DNA from: Scytonema millei VB511283
GTDB taxonomy: Bacteria > Cyanobacteriota > Cyanobacteriia > Cyanobacteriales > Chroococcidiopsidaceae
Direction of reading: 5' to 3'
NCBI RefSeq assembly: GCF_000817735.3
Contig: NZ_JTJC03000006.1
Location: forward strand, 259,783-323,782
Length of the DNA: 64,000 bases
The translations under genes and the position numbers were made by a program. This document shows positions 8,798 to 17,044 of the stretch, piece after piece. The notes under the pieces are model-generated. The model was not told where the DNA came from and searched no databases. It saw only the letters and a list, made by a program, of their open reading frames with translations. The first letter of the stretch is position 1. Each line of letters opens with the position of its first letter.

Positions 8798-8970
8798 TTA
8801 AAAGTCAAAAGTTAAAAGTTAAAAGTCAAAACTGAGAAGTCAGAAGAATATATACAAGCACGCACCACGCACCACTAGCGTACATTAATATTTTTACTAT
8901 TAAATAAAATTTAATAGGAGTTTTGCAACAATGTAAAACCTGCTCAAACTCCACTTGATTCGAGAGACAA
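8798..8970. repeat. AAAAGTT/AAAAGTC tandem repeats
   Basis: Tandem heptamers (AGTTAAA, AGTCAAA) at about 8798-8850 in the 3' gap after the aldo/keto reductase, followed by AT-rich sequence up to the convergent SMI1/KNR4 gene. The same heptamer recurs at 48160-48265, 57110-57135 and 61130-61150. Confidence 0.7.
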
Positions 8971-9486
8971 CTAGTTTGCCGATCTCCGACTCTCCGATTG
9001 GATTCCTTCTACCAGCTTCACCATCATAGTCGTCAAGCTATCGTATTTCGGTTGCTCTGCAACTGAAGATTTATGGCGACAAAAGATAGGGGCAATTCTT
9101 TGCTTGACTTGAGAGCCAACAGTAAAGCAAATATCTCCATCTTCGTATTCAAATAGAGGAAAAGCACCGTTACCCCACTCTTTCGCAAGAGATACAGCTC
9201 TCCCTAAAGAGATAAATTTGTCGATTTTAGCGTATTCACTGCGATCGCTCCGATTTGGATATGGTAAGTTGCCTAAAAAGCCGCCATCACTCCATTGATA
9301 TAATTCGTAAACTTCTGTGGGTAAGTCAAAGGGTAAATCCTTCAACTTTTGCTTAATTTCTGCGTAACTCAGACCATCTTCCAATATTGGATAAGCAACA
9401 CGACCATCGGGAGATTTCGGTGGCACGTAATTTGCGATAAATTCTAGGGCTTCATTTAAAGTAGATACCATCCTCTTCTGCCTCAA
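8971..9486 (-). CDS. SMI1/KNR4-family protein
   Basis: A 171-residue soluble protein. The central region resembles the SMI1/KNR4 (SUKH) fold: LPTEVYELYQWSDGG near residues 54-68, then a polar loop and KFISLGRAVSLAKEWG, followed by FPLFEYEDGDICFTV. In bacteria these proteins are often immunity factors of contact-dependent or secreted nuclease toxins, or stand-alone proteins of unknown role. No toxin gene is adjacent here. MVSTLNEAL at residue 6 is an alternative start. It opens a pocket of accessory genes. Confidence 0.72.
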   Translation of the reverse strand: MRQKRMVSTLNEALEFIANYVPPKSPDGRVAYPILEDGLSYAEIKQKLKDLPFDLPTEVYELYQWSDGGFLGNLPYPNRSDRSEYAKIDKFISLGRAVSLAKEWGNGAFPLFEYEDGDICFTVGSQVKQRIAPIFCRHKSSVAEQPKYDSLTTMMVKLVEGIQSESRRSAN

Positions 9487-9578
9487 AGACTACTGCATTG
9501 CATAATACTATCTATGCTGCACCGAACCGGTACATCAAACATCCGCTCTACTGAAGAATTAGCAATATTTTTGGTTTC

Positions 9579-10892
9579 TTAACGTTTAATTCCTTTAAAT
9601 CGTTCTTGTGCCGATTGAAATGCCGATCGCATCACGGCTTGAATTTGCTGCGGATCGGGCTTTTTGCCTCCCATCAAGTCACCAAAGTAGACACAAGCCC
9701 CCTCTCCTAGCGCCCATGTATATGCAGCAGCCCAGGAAGCAGCGATGACGCTACCAAAGCCAGGAATGAATTTAATCAATTCTCGCCCGATTGCCTGTGC
9801 CAAGAAACCCCCGGCGATCGCGCTGACTACGCCCCCTGCTTGCGACGGGGTTAGTGTTTGCCCGTATAATTTCCCTAAGAGGCTAACCATCGATACCTGA
9901 ACGGCTGTGAGTACGGGCATGGTAGCAAAGGGTAAAGGTACGGCTGCTAAAGTAGCGGCGGCGATCGCAAAGGCAAGCATGTAGCGCCGTCCCACGTCCC
10001 GATAGAGGTTGCCAAGTTGCTGACCTGTTTTTTCGTCCAATAACTGATAGATCGCCTTAGCTTCGGCTTCTGGGAGCAAATCGGCTAATGTATCTCTCAA
10101 TGCCTCCAAACCGTAGAATACTGGGTTATAGCCATCTTCTTCTAAGGTAAAGTCGATAAGCACGGCGCGATCGTACAAGCCGTTAAAGTTCTGTTGGATG
10201 GCGCTAAAGGCGCGAGTCACTACATCAAATTGAGGTGGATAGTCAGGGTGATCGGCTGTCCCTGTAGGATAAACTTCATGCAAGCAACTGACAGCTAGCA
10301 AGCAGGGTATATCTGGATATTTCTGGCGCAACGTTTGCGCAATTTGTTTTAAGCTATCGGTAGCAAAATCGTTGATTTTTACTGTGAGAATCAGAACTCT
10401 AGCGCTATGGCTAGCTTGTTGCAGATCGCCAATCAGTTCTTGGGCGATCGCCTGCGTATCTCGATTCACGTCTCCCAATCCTACTGTATCGGTAAATATC
10501 AGCAATGGCAGATCGTTAGTCGGATAGGCGTAACGCTGGGTATGTTGCGTATGAGGACGAAATCCTTGTCCGACGATTTCGGCTGAAACTCCGGTTAAGC
10601 CGCGCACGATCGAACTTTTTCCCGCCTGGGGTTTGCCAATGAGTAAGGCTTCTGTCGTGGGTAGTTCGGCGCGTACCGTCGCTAAAATCTCCGCTACTCG
10701 TTCATCGCTGACGCTGAACCAGTTGACTATCGTTTGTGCGGCTCGATCTACAGGCAGAAGTTGCATTATCTTTGCTGTTGTCTGGTTCCAGACAGCATGA
10801 ATTCCGTCACTCTGAGGCTCTTTAACTGTCTCATTGGTGGTTAGGTCGGACGAGGGCAATTCGCGATCGCGTTGCTCGGTCATTGACATCAA
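9579..10892 (-). CDS. GTPase with C-terminal DUF697/YcjF-like membrane domain
   Basis: A 437-residue predicted membrane-associated GTPase. The P-loop is GKPQAGKSS (86-94) and G3 is DTVGLGD (135-141); the G4 motif is weak (TVKIND instead of NKxD). The C-terminal half has hydrophobic segments around residues 305-325 and 355-400, with the G-x-G-x-V-I-A-A pattern of DUF697 proteins (FIPGFGSVIAASWAAAYTWALGEGA). The role is unknown; relatives are proposed to act at membranes. A second GTPase of related layout lies at 46231-47613. The gene stands between a SMI1/KNR4 gene and a small DUF pair. Confidence 0.8.
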   Translation of the reverse strand: MMSMTEQRDRELPSSDLTTNETVKEPQSDGIHAVWNQTTAKIMQLLPVDRAAQTIVNWFSVSDERVAEILATVRAELPTTEALLIGKPQAGKSSIVRGLTGVSAEIVGQGFRPHTQHTQRYAYPTNDLPLLIFTDTVGLGDVNRDTQAIAQELIGDLQQASHSARVLILTVKINDFATDSLKQIAQTLRQKYPDIPCLLAVSCLHEVYPTGTADHPDYPPQFDVVTRAFSAIQQNFNGLYDRAVLIDFTLEEDGYNPVFYGLEALRDTLADLLPEAEAKAIYQLLDEKTGQQLGNLYRDVGRRYMLAFAIAAATLAAVPLPFATMPVLTAVQVSMVSLLGKLYGQTLTPSQAGGVVSAIAGGFLAQAIGRELIKFIPGFGSVIAASWAAAYTWALGEGACVYFGDLMGGKKPDPQQIQAVMRSAFQSAQERFKGIKR

Positions 10893-11050
10893 AACAGGCG
10901 ATAGGTTCCAATAACATCCTATCGAGCCATGAGGTGCGATCGCACTACCTAAATATTTATCTTCGATCGCTACAGTAAGCGACGCAACTTGTATTGCATG
11001 GCGCGATCGCTTGTTTTTACGAAGAGGGGCGATCGCGCCATACTACTGTT

Positions 11051-11263
11051 CTACTCAGCCTGTTTCAATTTCTCCATTAAAATAGCCGTGACTTCAGCTT
11101 CAGGATCGGGCAGGTCAAAGGGATAAGGCTGAGAGGGAGCATTTGGATCGCGACGACTCATCAGTACTTCCAATGCAGCTCGAAATGCTTCATCGTCATT
11201 TCTGTGTACAGAGATATATTGTTTCAATTCAGCATTTGTCATTTGGTGTAGGTCTGGCATCAT
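11051..11263 (-). CDS. DUF6887-like small protein (partner of upstream gene)
   Basis: A protein of about 70 residues starting MMPDLHQMTNAELKQYISVH. The body is a helical, acidic segment (HRNDDEAFRAALEVLMSRR) and the C terminus is PEAEVTAILMEKLKQAE. I choose the start at 11263 because its ATG overlaps the upstream stop in ATGA, a translational-coupling arrangement; an upstream ATG at 11278 would add five residues. Small cyanobacterial proteins of this kind are annotated DUF6887 and occur next to DUF6888 proteins. Function is unknown. The overlap and small size resemble a toxin-antitoxin module, but no catalytic motif is visible. Confidence 0.7.
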   Translation of the reverse strand: MMPDLHQMTNAELKQYISVHRNDDEAFRAALEVLMSRRDPNAPSQPYPFDLPDPEAEVTAILMEKLKQAE

Positions 11264-11442
11264 GGCACAAAATTCCAATTTCCATCCTCTTTTATTATCA
11301 ACGCAATTTCATCAGTCCTTCCAGCCTGGATGTAAAGCGTTTTTAACTTTTGGTCGTAACGAAAAACTCGAATTGGCTGGTAGAAATTAGAAAGCAACTG
11401 ACAAAGGAATACTGTAGTTTCTAACTGTTTCTCCGTTGGCAA
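11260..11442 (-). CDS. DUF6888-like small protein
   Basis: A 60-residue protein (MPTEKQLETTVFLCQLLSNF...) with the pattern FYQPIRVFRYDQKLKTLYIQ then ADEIALII-like and a C-terminal DGNWNFVP. It matches, as far as I recall it, the cyanobacterial DUF6888 family, found as the first gene of a two-gene unit with DUF6887. It overlaps the following gene by four bases (ATGA at 11263-11260). Biochemical role is unknown. The constant pairing suggests that the two products interact. Confidence 0.65.
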   Translation of the reverse strand: MPTEKQLETTVFLCQLLSNFYQPIRVFRYDQKLKTLYIQAGRTDEIALIIKEDGNWNFVP

Positions 11443-11725
11443 GTTACCACTCCTGAGGATACATCAAGTGTAGCGTATCAGAAGTTAGTGAAGTCGCTCA
11501 ACTGCATTTGTCTTATTCATAATAAGTGCGATCGCATTTTTTTGAGAAATTATAATAGGAGTGCGATCGTATTTCTTAGATTATCTTTCGTCATGTTCTC
11601 ACAGATAACTAGTAAACAGATAACTCAGTAAGTTAACGTTGCCTATTACCTACTGTAAATTACCTTAATCTCTGATATATGGTTTTTCTGCGGTCGAGCA
11701 TATGGGTATTGTTAGCCTGCAATAG

Positions 11726-12457
11726 CTATTCAACTGCCAGTTTTCTACGCCCAAGTCGAATTAGATTATCATAAGCAGAACAAACTTTGTTGGCTGTCTG
11801 ATGTATATCATTAACAGCTTTATGGTATATATCAGGCTTAGAATATTTGATCTCAGGATACACTGCTATTTCTAGTTGCTCACCTGTCCAGCGATCGGTT
11901 GTAAAACTTACAGCCAACAGTGCATCTATAAACTTTTCTATACACTCTGTTAGTTTACATCTATAAATTTCCAAATCTATGTCGATGAACTCAAAGTCAG
12001 GGTTTTGACAATACAACATATAATTATTCAAATCATCATGCGCCTCTTTAAGCCAGGGACAATTATAAATATGATTGCGAATGAAAGCAATTGAGCCTCC
12101 TGTTACTGGAAGAATTTCTTTAAGTTTAAGAAACGAGTTTCGATCCAATTCAATACATTCTGGATGAACTAGTAAAACGCCAACGTTTTTTACTTTCTCG
12201 TACCATCTATTTCTATGTTCCATTAACTCTGATTCTGTATATTTTCGCCCTTTGGGATGCTTAGGATCGTAAGCTTTAACTTCAGCATGGCAATCTAAGC
12301 AAAGTGGAATACAGTTTTCGTATGAATCTTCACCCCCTTCCGATCTTTGAATAATATGATGAAGCTCTATCTTGAAACTACAGAACTTGTGGCAGATGCA
12401 GCAACACCTACCACAATCCAAAAGTGCCTTCTCAGCGTCATTAGGAAGAAAAGCCAT
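11726..12457 (-). CDS. HNH endonuclease-domain protein
   Basis: A 243-residue protein with an N-terminal HNH nuclease. The zinc-binding cysteines are CGRCCCIC (15-22) and CLDCH (53-57), the catalytic core is ELHHII (31-36), and Asn48 lies in SYENCIPLC. The remaining 160 residues form a helical domain that I do not recognise (PVTGGSIAFIRNHIYNCPW, then LECIEKFIDALLAVSF-like segments). HNH proteins of this layout include restriction-like and phage-defence nucleases as well as proteins of unknown role. No methylase or other restriction gene is next to it. It is separated by about 280 gene-free bases from the DUF6888 gene. Confidence 0.82.
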   Translation of the reverse strand: MAFLPNDAEKALLDCGRCCCICHKFCSFKIELHHIIQRSEGGEDSYENCIPLCLDCHAEVKAYDPKHPKGRKYTESELMEHRNRWYEKVKNVGVLLVHPECIELDRNSFLKLKEILPVTGGSIAFIRNHIYNCPWLKEAHDDLNNYMLYCQNPDFEFIDIDLEIYRCKLTECIEKFIDALLAVSFTTDRWTGEQLEIAVYPEIKYSKPDIYHKAVNDIHQTANKVCSAYDNLIRLGRRKLAVE

Positions 12458-12626
12458 TGCAATTGTGAGTGAAATAATATTTCAGGTACGATTGAAAAGT
12501 TTTCTTTTCGTAGTCTAGTACTTTTCTTAGAGCGATTAGATTAAATCGAAATATTGGGTAAAGCGATCGCGTATCCCAAATTTCTTTAATTTTGAGTTTA
12601 GGCGATCGCAACAACAAAACTCACAG

Positions 12627-12986
12627 TTATGGCTCTGACGAGAGATTTGAATTGTCTAATTCTGCAAGAGCTATATTTACACAAGCTCGAACGCCTTGCC
12701 AGTCGCGCTGTGATAAATGCCCGATACAAACCAAGTTAGCAGAGGAAGGCAACGTCACAATGAAACTCCGAAAAATAGACGCAACCCGTAAACCTGCTAC
12801 CTGCCAATCCTGAAGTACATAATCGGTTACACCTATCCCAGTCGTCTGTGTCGTAATCAGCCCAATTATTATATCAGGACGATTTGCATGATACGTTGCT
12901 GAAGACAAAACGACAGCAGGGCGAAGTTTAACACCTGTAACACCAGGAAAATCAACAGTGACAACATCACCTGGATTGAATGTCAC
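12627..12986 (-). CDS. MazF/PemK-family toxin
   Basis: A 119-residue protein of the MazF/PemK (CcdB fold) mRNA-interferase family. It starts MTFNPGDVVTVDFPGVTGVK and continues LRPAVVLSSATYH, the classic G-D-(I/V)-x-x-x-x-x-P ... K-x-R-P-x-(L/V)-V-(L/V)-S pattern, with the second strand GLITTQ and a C-terminal HLSQRDWQGVRACVNIAL helix. Family members cleave mRNA in growth-arrest or defence responses. The start overlaps the end of the upstream antitoxin gene by four bases (12983-12986), so the pair is translationally coupled. Confidence 0.86.
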   Translation of the reverse strand: MTFNPGDVVTVDFPGVTGVKLRPAVVLSSATYHANRPDIIIGLITTQTTGIGVTDYVLQDWQVAGLRVASIFRSFIVTLPSSANLVCIGHLSQRDWQGVRACVNIALAELDNSNLSSEP

Positions 12987-13207
12987 TGGGTTGAGTCCTC
13001 GCTTTCAGGATATCCGGTTTCAGCATACCGCATGGAAACAGCAACTAAATCAAGTCGATCTTGCTCTGTCCAAGTATCCCTTTGATCAACAAGATCGGCA
13101 TCGTGCTGTACGAGATCGTTTAAAATCAATGTCGCCAAGCGTAATCGCTCTGCTGGTGACAAAGTGCGAATAACTTGAGTATAAATTTCTTGGATGGTGG
13201 TTGACAT
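12983..13207 (-). CDS. antitoxin of MazF/PemK-type pair
   Basis: A 74-residue acidic protein directly upstream of and overlapping the MazF-like toxin gene. It starts MSTTIQEIYTQVIRTLSPAERLRLATLILNDL, a helical dimerisation-like segment common in cyanobacterial antitoxins of PemK pairs, and ends in an acidic flexible tail (MRYAETGYPESEDSTQ) suited to covering the toxin active site. It would neutralise the toxin and probably repress the operon; no operator could be defined. The assignment rests mainly on operon position and size. Confidence 0.8.
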   Translation of the reverse strand: MSTTIQEIYTQVIRTLSPAERLRLATLILNDLVQHDADLVDQRDTWTEQDRLDLVAVSMRYAETGYPESEDSTQ

Positions 13208-13378
13208 ATTAAATCTTCATCCCCCTCATCCTAATCTAAACCTGTAATCGCTACTTTATTTGCTTATAGCGTAAAGCTGCCACTTTTAATGCTTCGTTTA
13301 GTGGCGAATGCGATCGCCCATCCTTAAAAAAACAGGCGATCGCATTTAATATTTAGCTCAATTTTAGAAAGCTATAGC

Positions 13379-14356
<978 letters not shown>

Positions 14357-14502
14357 TCATTATTAATCGCGTTTTCTATTTTTTAGGATCTCATATCAGT
14401 GGATCGCTAGTGCTAATGTTTCTAAGTATTGCAATGCGATCGCCACACATATGAAAGCGATCGCCATACTTGTGAAAAATTGCTATTCTCTCTTCATCCT
14501 GC

Positions 14503-15351
14503 CTAGTTGTTTTGGTTGAGCAGCACGACTTTGTAGCTGCCAAAATTCTTTAAGATTTCTGTATGTGCCGTTAATTCTGTTAAAGCTGACTCCACAGCAC
14601 TATTATGAGAGTCGCCTTCTAAGTCAATAAAATAGAGATATTCGCCTAGCGATCGCTTAGTCGGACGAGACTCAATCCGACTGAGATTGATATTTCTTTG
14701 GGCAAATACCTGAAGCGGTTTGACCAATGCACCTGGAACATTGGCAGGTAAACTAAAAGCCAGAGACGTATGACTGCCTATGGTTGAGGGCTGGCGGCTG
14801 AGTACCCAAAATCGCGTGCAATTATCGGGATAGTCAGAAATGCCGCTAGCCAATACGGGTAAATTATAAAGTTTTGCTGCCCGTAGAGAAGATATTGCCC
14901 CCGCAGTTTTCTCCCGTTCTAAATGCTGTAACGCCTCAGTGGTAGAATTTGTCGGAATCAATTTGACGTGTGGCAAAAATTGCGTGAACCACAACTGACA
15001 CTGTGCCAGTGCTTGAGGATGAGAATAGACGACTTGCAGCGTATCCAGACTTTGAGCGTGGGAAAGCAAAACATGGGCAATTGGCAAGACTAAAGCCAGT
15101 TGAATCTGTAGAGTATCCAACAGCCACATCATATCTAAAGTGACGGCAACACTGCCCTCAATCGAATTCTCGACTGGTACGACAGCAATTTGTGCTTCTC
15201 CTTGCGCCACAGCTTTGAGGGTTTGAGGAATGCTGGGGTAGGGATGCAAGGCTGTCTCTTGTCCTTCCTGTTGCAATCGATCGCGATAGGCGATCGCAGC
15301 TTGTTCGGAATAAGTGCCACTAGGTCCCAAATGGGCAATCGATACGGTCAT
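14503..15351 (-). CDS. pheA: prephenate dehydratase
   Basis: A 282-residue enzyme converting prephenate to phenylpyruvate for phenylalanine synthesis. It starts MTVSIAHLGPSGTYSEQAA. The catalytic domain includes VPVENSIEGSV (residues about 58-69) and the CTRFWVLS motif with the essential Thr-Arg-Phe. A C-terminal ACT domain (from about residue 195: SLAFSLPANVPGALVKPLQVF, then NLSRIESRPTKRSLGEYLYFIDLEG) mediates feedback inhibition by phenylalanine. It is a stand-alone dehydratase, without a fused chorismate mutase. Confidence 0.96.
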   Translation of the reverse strand: MTVSIAHLGPSGTYSEQAAIAYRDRLQQEGQETALHPYPSIPQTLKAVAQGEAQIAVVPVENSIEGSVAVTLDMMWLLDTLQIQLALVLPIAHVLLSHAQSLDTLQVVYSHPQALAQCQLWFTQFLPHVKLIPTNSTTEALQHLEREKTAGAISSLRAAKLYNLPVLASGISDYPDNCTRFWVLSRQPSTIGSHTSLAFSLPANVPGALVKPLQVFAQRNINLSRIESRPTKRSLGEYLYFIDLEGDSHNSAVESALTELTAHTEILKNFGSYKVVLLNQNN

Positions 15352-15387
15352 GTTCGCCTGCTAGCGCCGCTAAAAGTCATAACTCAA

Positions 15388-15500
15388 TATAGCAGGGAGC
15401 AGGGAGTAGGGAGCAGGGAGCAGGGAGCAGAGGGAAGACAAGGGGGACAAGGGAGCAATTCTGGTTCCACTAGTCACCAGCCACTAGCCACTGATTTGAG
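15388..15500. repeat. GGGAGCA / CCACTAG tandem repeats
   Basis: Tandem AGCAGGG/AGTAGGG units (15393-15435), then GACAAGG units and CCACTAG-type units up to about 15495, between the divergent pheA and DUF1997 genes. They are the same families that occur inside nifJ, hypF and cysS. Confidence 0.8.
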
Positions 15501-15636
15501 CAAAGAACTTCATAGTACTTTATAATCGTTAACAAGTGTAAAGATTACCTTCATGATTCGTTCATCTTTTGAACTGAATTCCAGTAGGATGAACTCATGG
15601 GCTTAAAGAAACTATAAATTCTCTCTATAGGCAACA

Positions 15637-16224
15637 TTGCAACCCATGTATACTCGGTTCACCGCCTCTCAGTCTGTTGAAATTGTTGTCCCAGAACAAC
15701 CCGTACCGATCCAACACTACCTGCGTCAACCCCAACGTTTGGTAAAAGCTCTGGTAGACCCCAGCCGGATCGAGCAGTTAGATTGTGAAAGCTTTCGGTT
15801 GAAGATCCGTCCGCTCTCATTTATGACCCTGAACATTCAACCAACCGCAGACTTGAAAGTGTGGACAGAACCGAACGGTACGGTGAATTTGCGATCGGTT
15901 GCTTGTGAAATTTTGGGATTAGATTACATTAACCAACGGTTTGAGTTAAACCTTCAAGGTCATTTAGCTCCATATCAACACCAGAACATTACTTTACTGA
16001 AAGGTAAAGCCGATCTAGAGGTAAAGGTTGAACTGCCTTTTCCTTTGAATATGACACCCCAACCAATTGTTGAGACTACTGGCAATGGCTTACTAAAAAG
16101 CGTGTTGGTGACGATTAAGCAACGCTTGCTACATCAACTTTTGACGGACTACCGTAGCTGGGTGAGCGACAATCAAAATCAGTTACCAGTTACCAGTTAT
16201 CAGTTACCAGTAAGCGAGGCTTGA
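15637..16224 (+). CDS. DUF1997-family protein
   Basis: A 195-residue protein found throughout cyanobacteria and plastids under DUF1997. It shows FTASQSVEIVVPEQPVPIQHYLRQPQRLVKAL, the SFRLKIRPLSFMTLNIQPTADLKV block and a C-terminal IKQRLLHQLLTDYRSW. The fold resembles lipid-binding START-like proteins in predicted topology, but the function is unknown. The last 15 residues (NQLPVTSYQLPVSEA) are translated from an ACCAGTT heptamer array and look like a recent extension. MYTRFTAS at residue 4 is a possible start. Confidence 0.85.
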   Translation: MQPMYTRFTASQSVEIVVPEQPVPIQHYLRQPQRLVKALVDPSRIEQLDCESFRLKIRPLSFMTLNIQPTADLKVWTEPNGTVNLRSVACEILGLDYINQRFELNLQGHLAPYQHQNITLLKGKADLEVKVELPFPLNMTPQPIVETTGNGLLKSVLVTIKQRLLHQLLTDYRSWVSDNQNQLPVTSYQLPVSEA

Positions 16225-16247
16225 GGTAGTCAACCAGCCACTGACCG

Positions 16248-16949
16248 TCAACAACTCTTCCCTACTCCCTGCTCCCTCACTTGACAGGGGCGAAAAGACA
16301 GCCGATGCAAGCGACAGGGACCGTGTTGTTTCAATCCCTCGATGTGTCTCTGAGTACCGTACCCTTTATTTGTGACTAAATCGTACTGGGGATATTTGAC
16401 TGCAAGGCGAGTAATTAGGGCATCGCGCCACACTTTAGCCACGATACTAGCAGAGGCGATCGCCAAAGATTGCTCGTCTCCTTTGACGATCGCCTGTTGC
16501 GGGATAAATAAATCTTTAATGGGTTGTCTGCCATCGACTAAGCATAGTTCGGGCTGAATTTTCAGTTTCAGGACTGCCCGTTTCATGGCTAGTAACGATG
16601 CTTGCAAGATATTAATGCGATCGATTTCGGCAGAGGTCGCAAAACCAATCTGCCAATCAAGTGCTACCTGACAAATATGGGCTGCTAATTTCAAACGGCG
16701 AGCGCACGATAGTTTTTTGCTATCTCTAATCTGGGCTGCTACTAATTCCTTCAAGGCTGATGGAGGTAAAACTACTGCCGCTGCTACCACCGGACCAAAT
16801 AAAGCGCCTCTGCCTACTTCATCTACTCCAGCTATGAGGATAGAGTATCGATCGCTTAAACCTGAGTCAAAGTCCTGGGTAATGCCATTTTGAATTTTAG
16901 ATTTTTGAACTTTAGATTTCAGTTTTTGAATGGACGATGACTCAGCCAT
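16248..16949 (-). CDS. rnhB: ribonuclease HII
   Basis: An enzyme that cleaves the RNA strand of RNA-DNA hybrids and removes misincorporated ribonucleotides. The active-site motif GVDEVGRGALFGPVVAAAV, D-S-K-K-L, and the later CLVDGRQ and KGDEQSLAIASASIVAKVWRD are clear. I place the start at 16949 (MAESSSIQKL); an in-frame ATG at 17039 would add 30 residues that run through an intergenic hairpin and do not resemble RnhB. The C terminus (VREQGVGKSC) comes from a tandem repeat. It follows rne on the same strand, a conserved cyanobacterial and plastid neighbourhood. Confidence 0.94.
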   Translation of the reverse strand: MAESSSIQKLKSKVQKSKIQNGITQDFDSGLSDRYSILIAGVDEVGRGALFGPVVAAAVVLPPSALKELVAAQIRDSKKLSCARRLKLAAHICQVALDWQIGFATSAEIDRINILQASLLAMKRAVLKLKIQPELCLVDGRQPIKDLFIPQQAIVKGDEQSLAIASASIVAKVWRDALITRLAVKYPQYDLVTNKGYGTQRHIEGLKQHGPCRLHRLSFRPCQVREQGVGKSC

Positions 16950-16967
16950 AATAGTCAATCGAAAAAA

Positions 16968-16991
16968 GTAGGTGGGCATCGCCCACCCTAC
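16968..16991. repeat. palindromic GTAGG(T/G)TGGGC hairpin between rne and rnhB
   Basis: The arms GTAGGTGGGC and GCCCACCCTAC flank a three-base loop; a single bulge breaks the pairing. It could process or attenuate the rne-rnhB transcript, or be a dispersed palindromic repeat. Confidence 0.6.
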
Positions 16992-17044
16992 ACTATACAC
17001 AAGCCCCCTTTTTAAGAGGATTTGGAGAGATATTGACACGGAAT

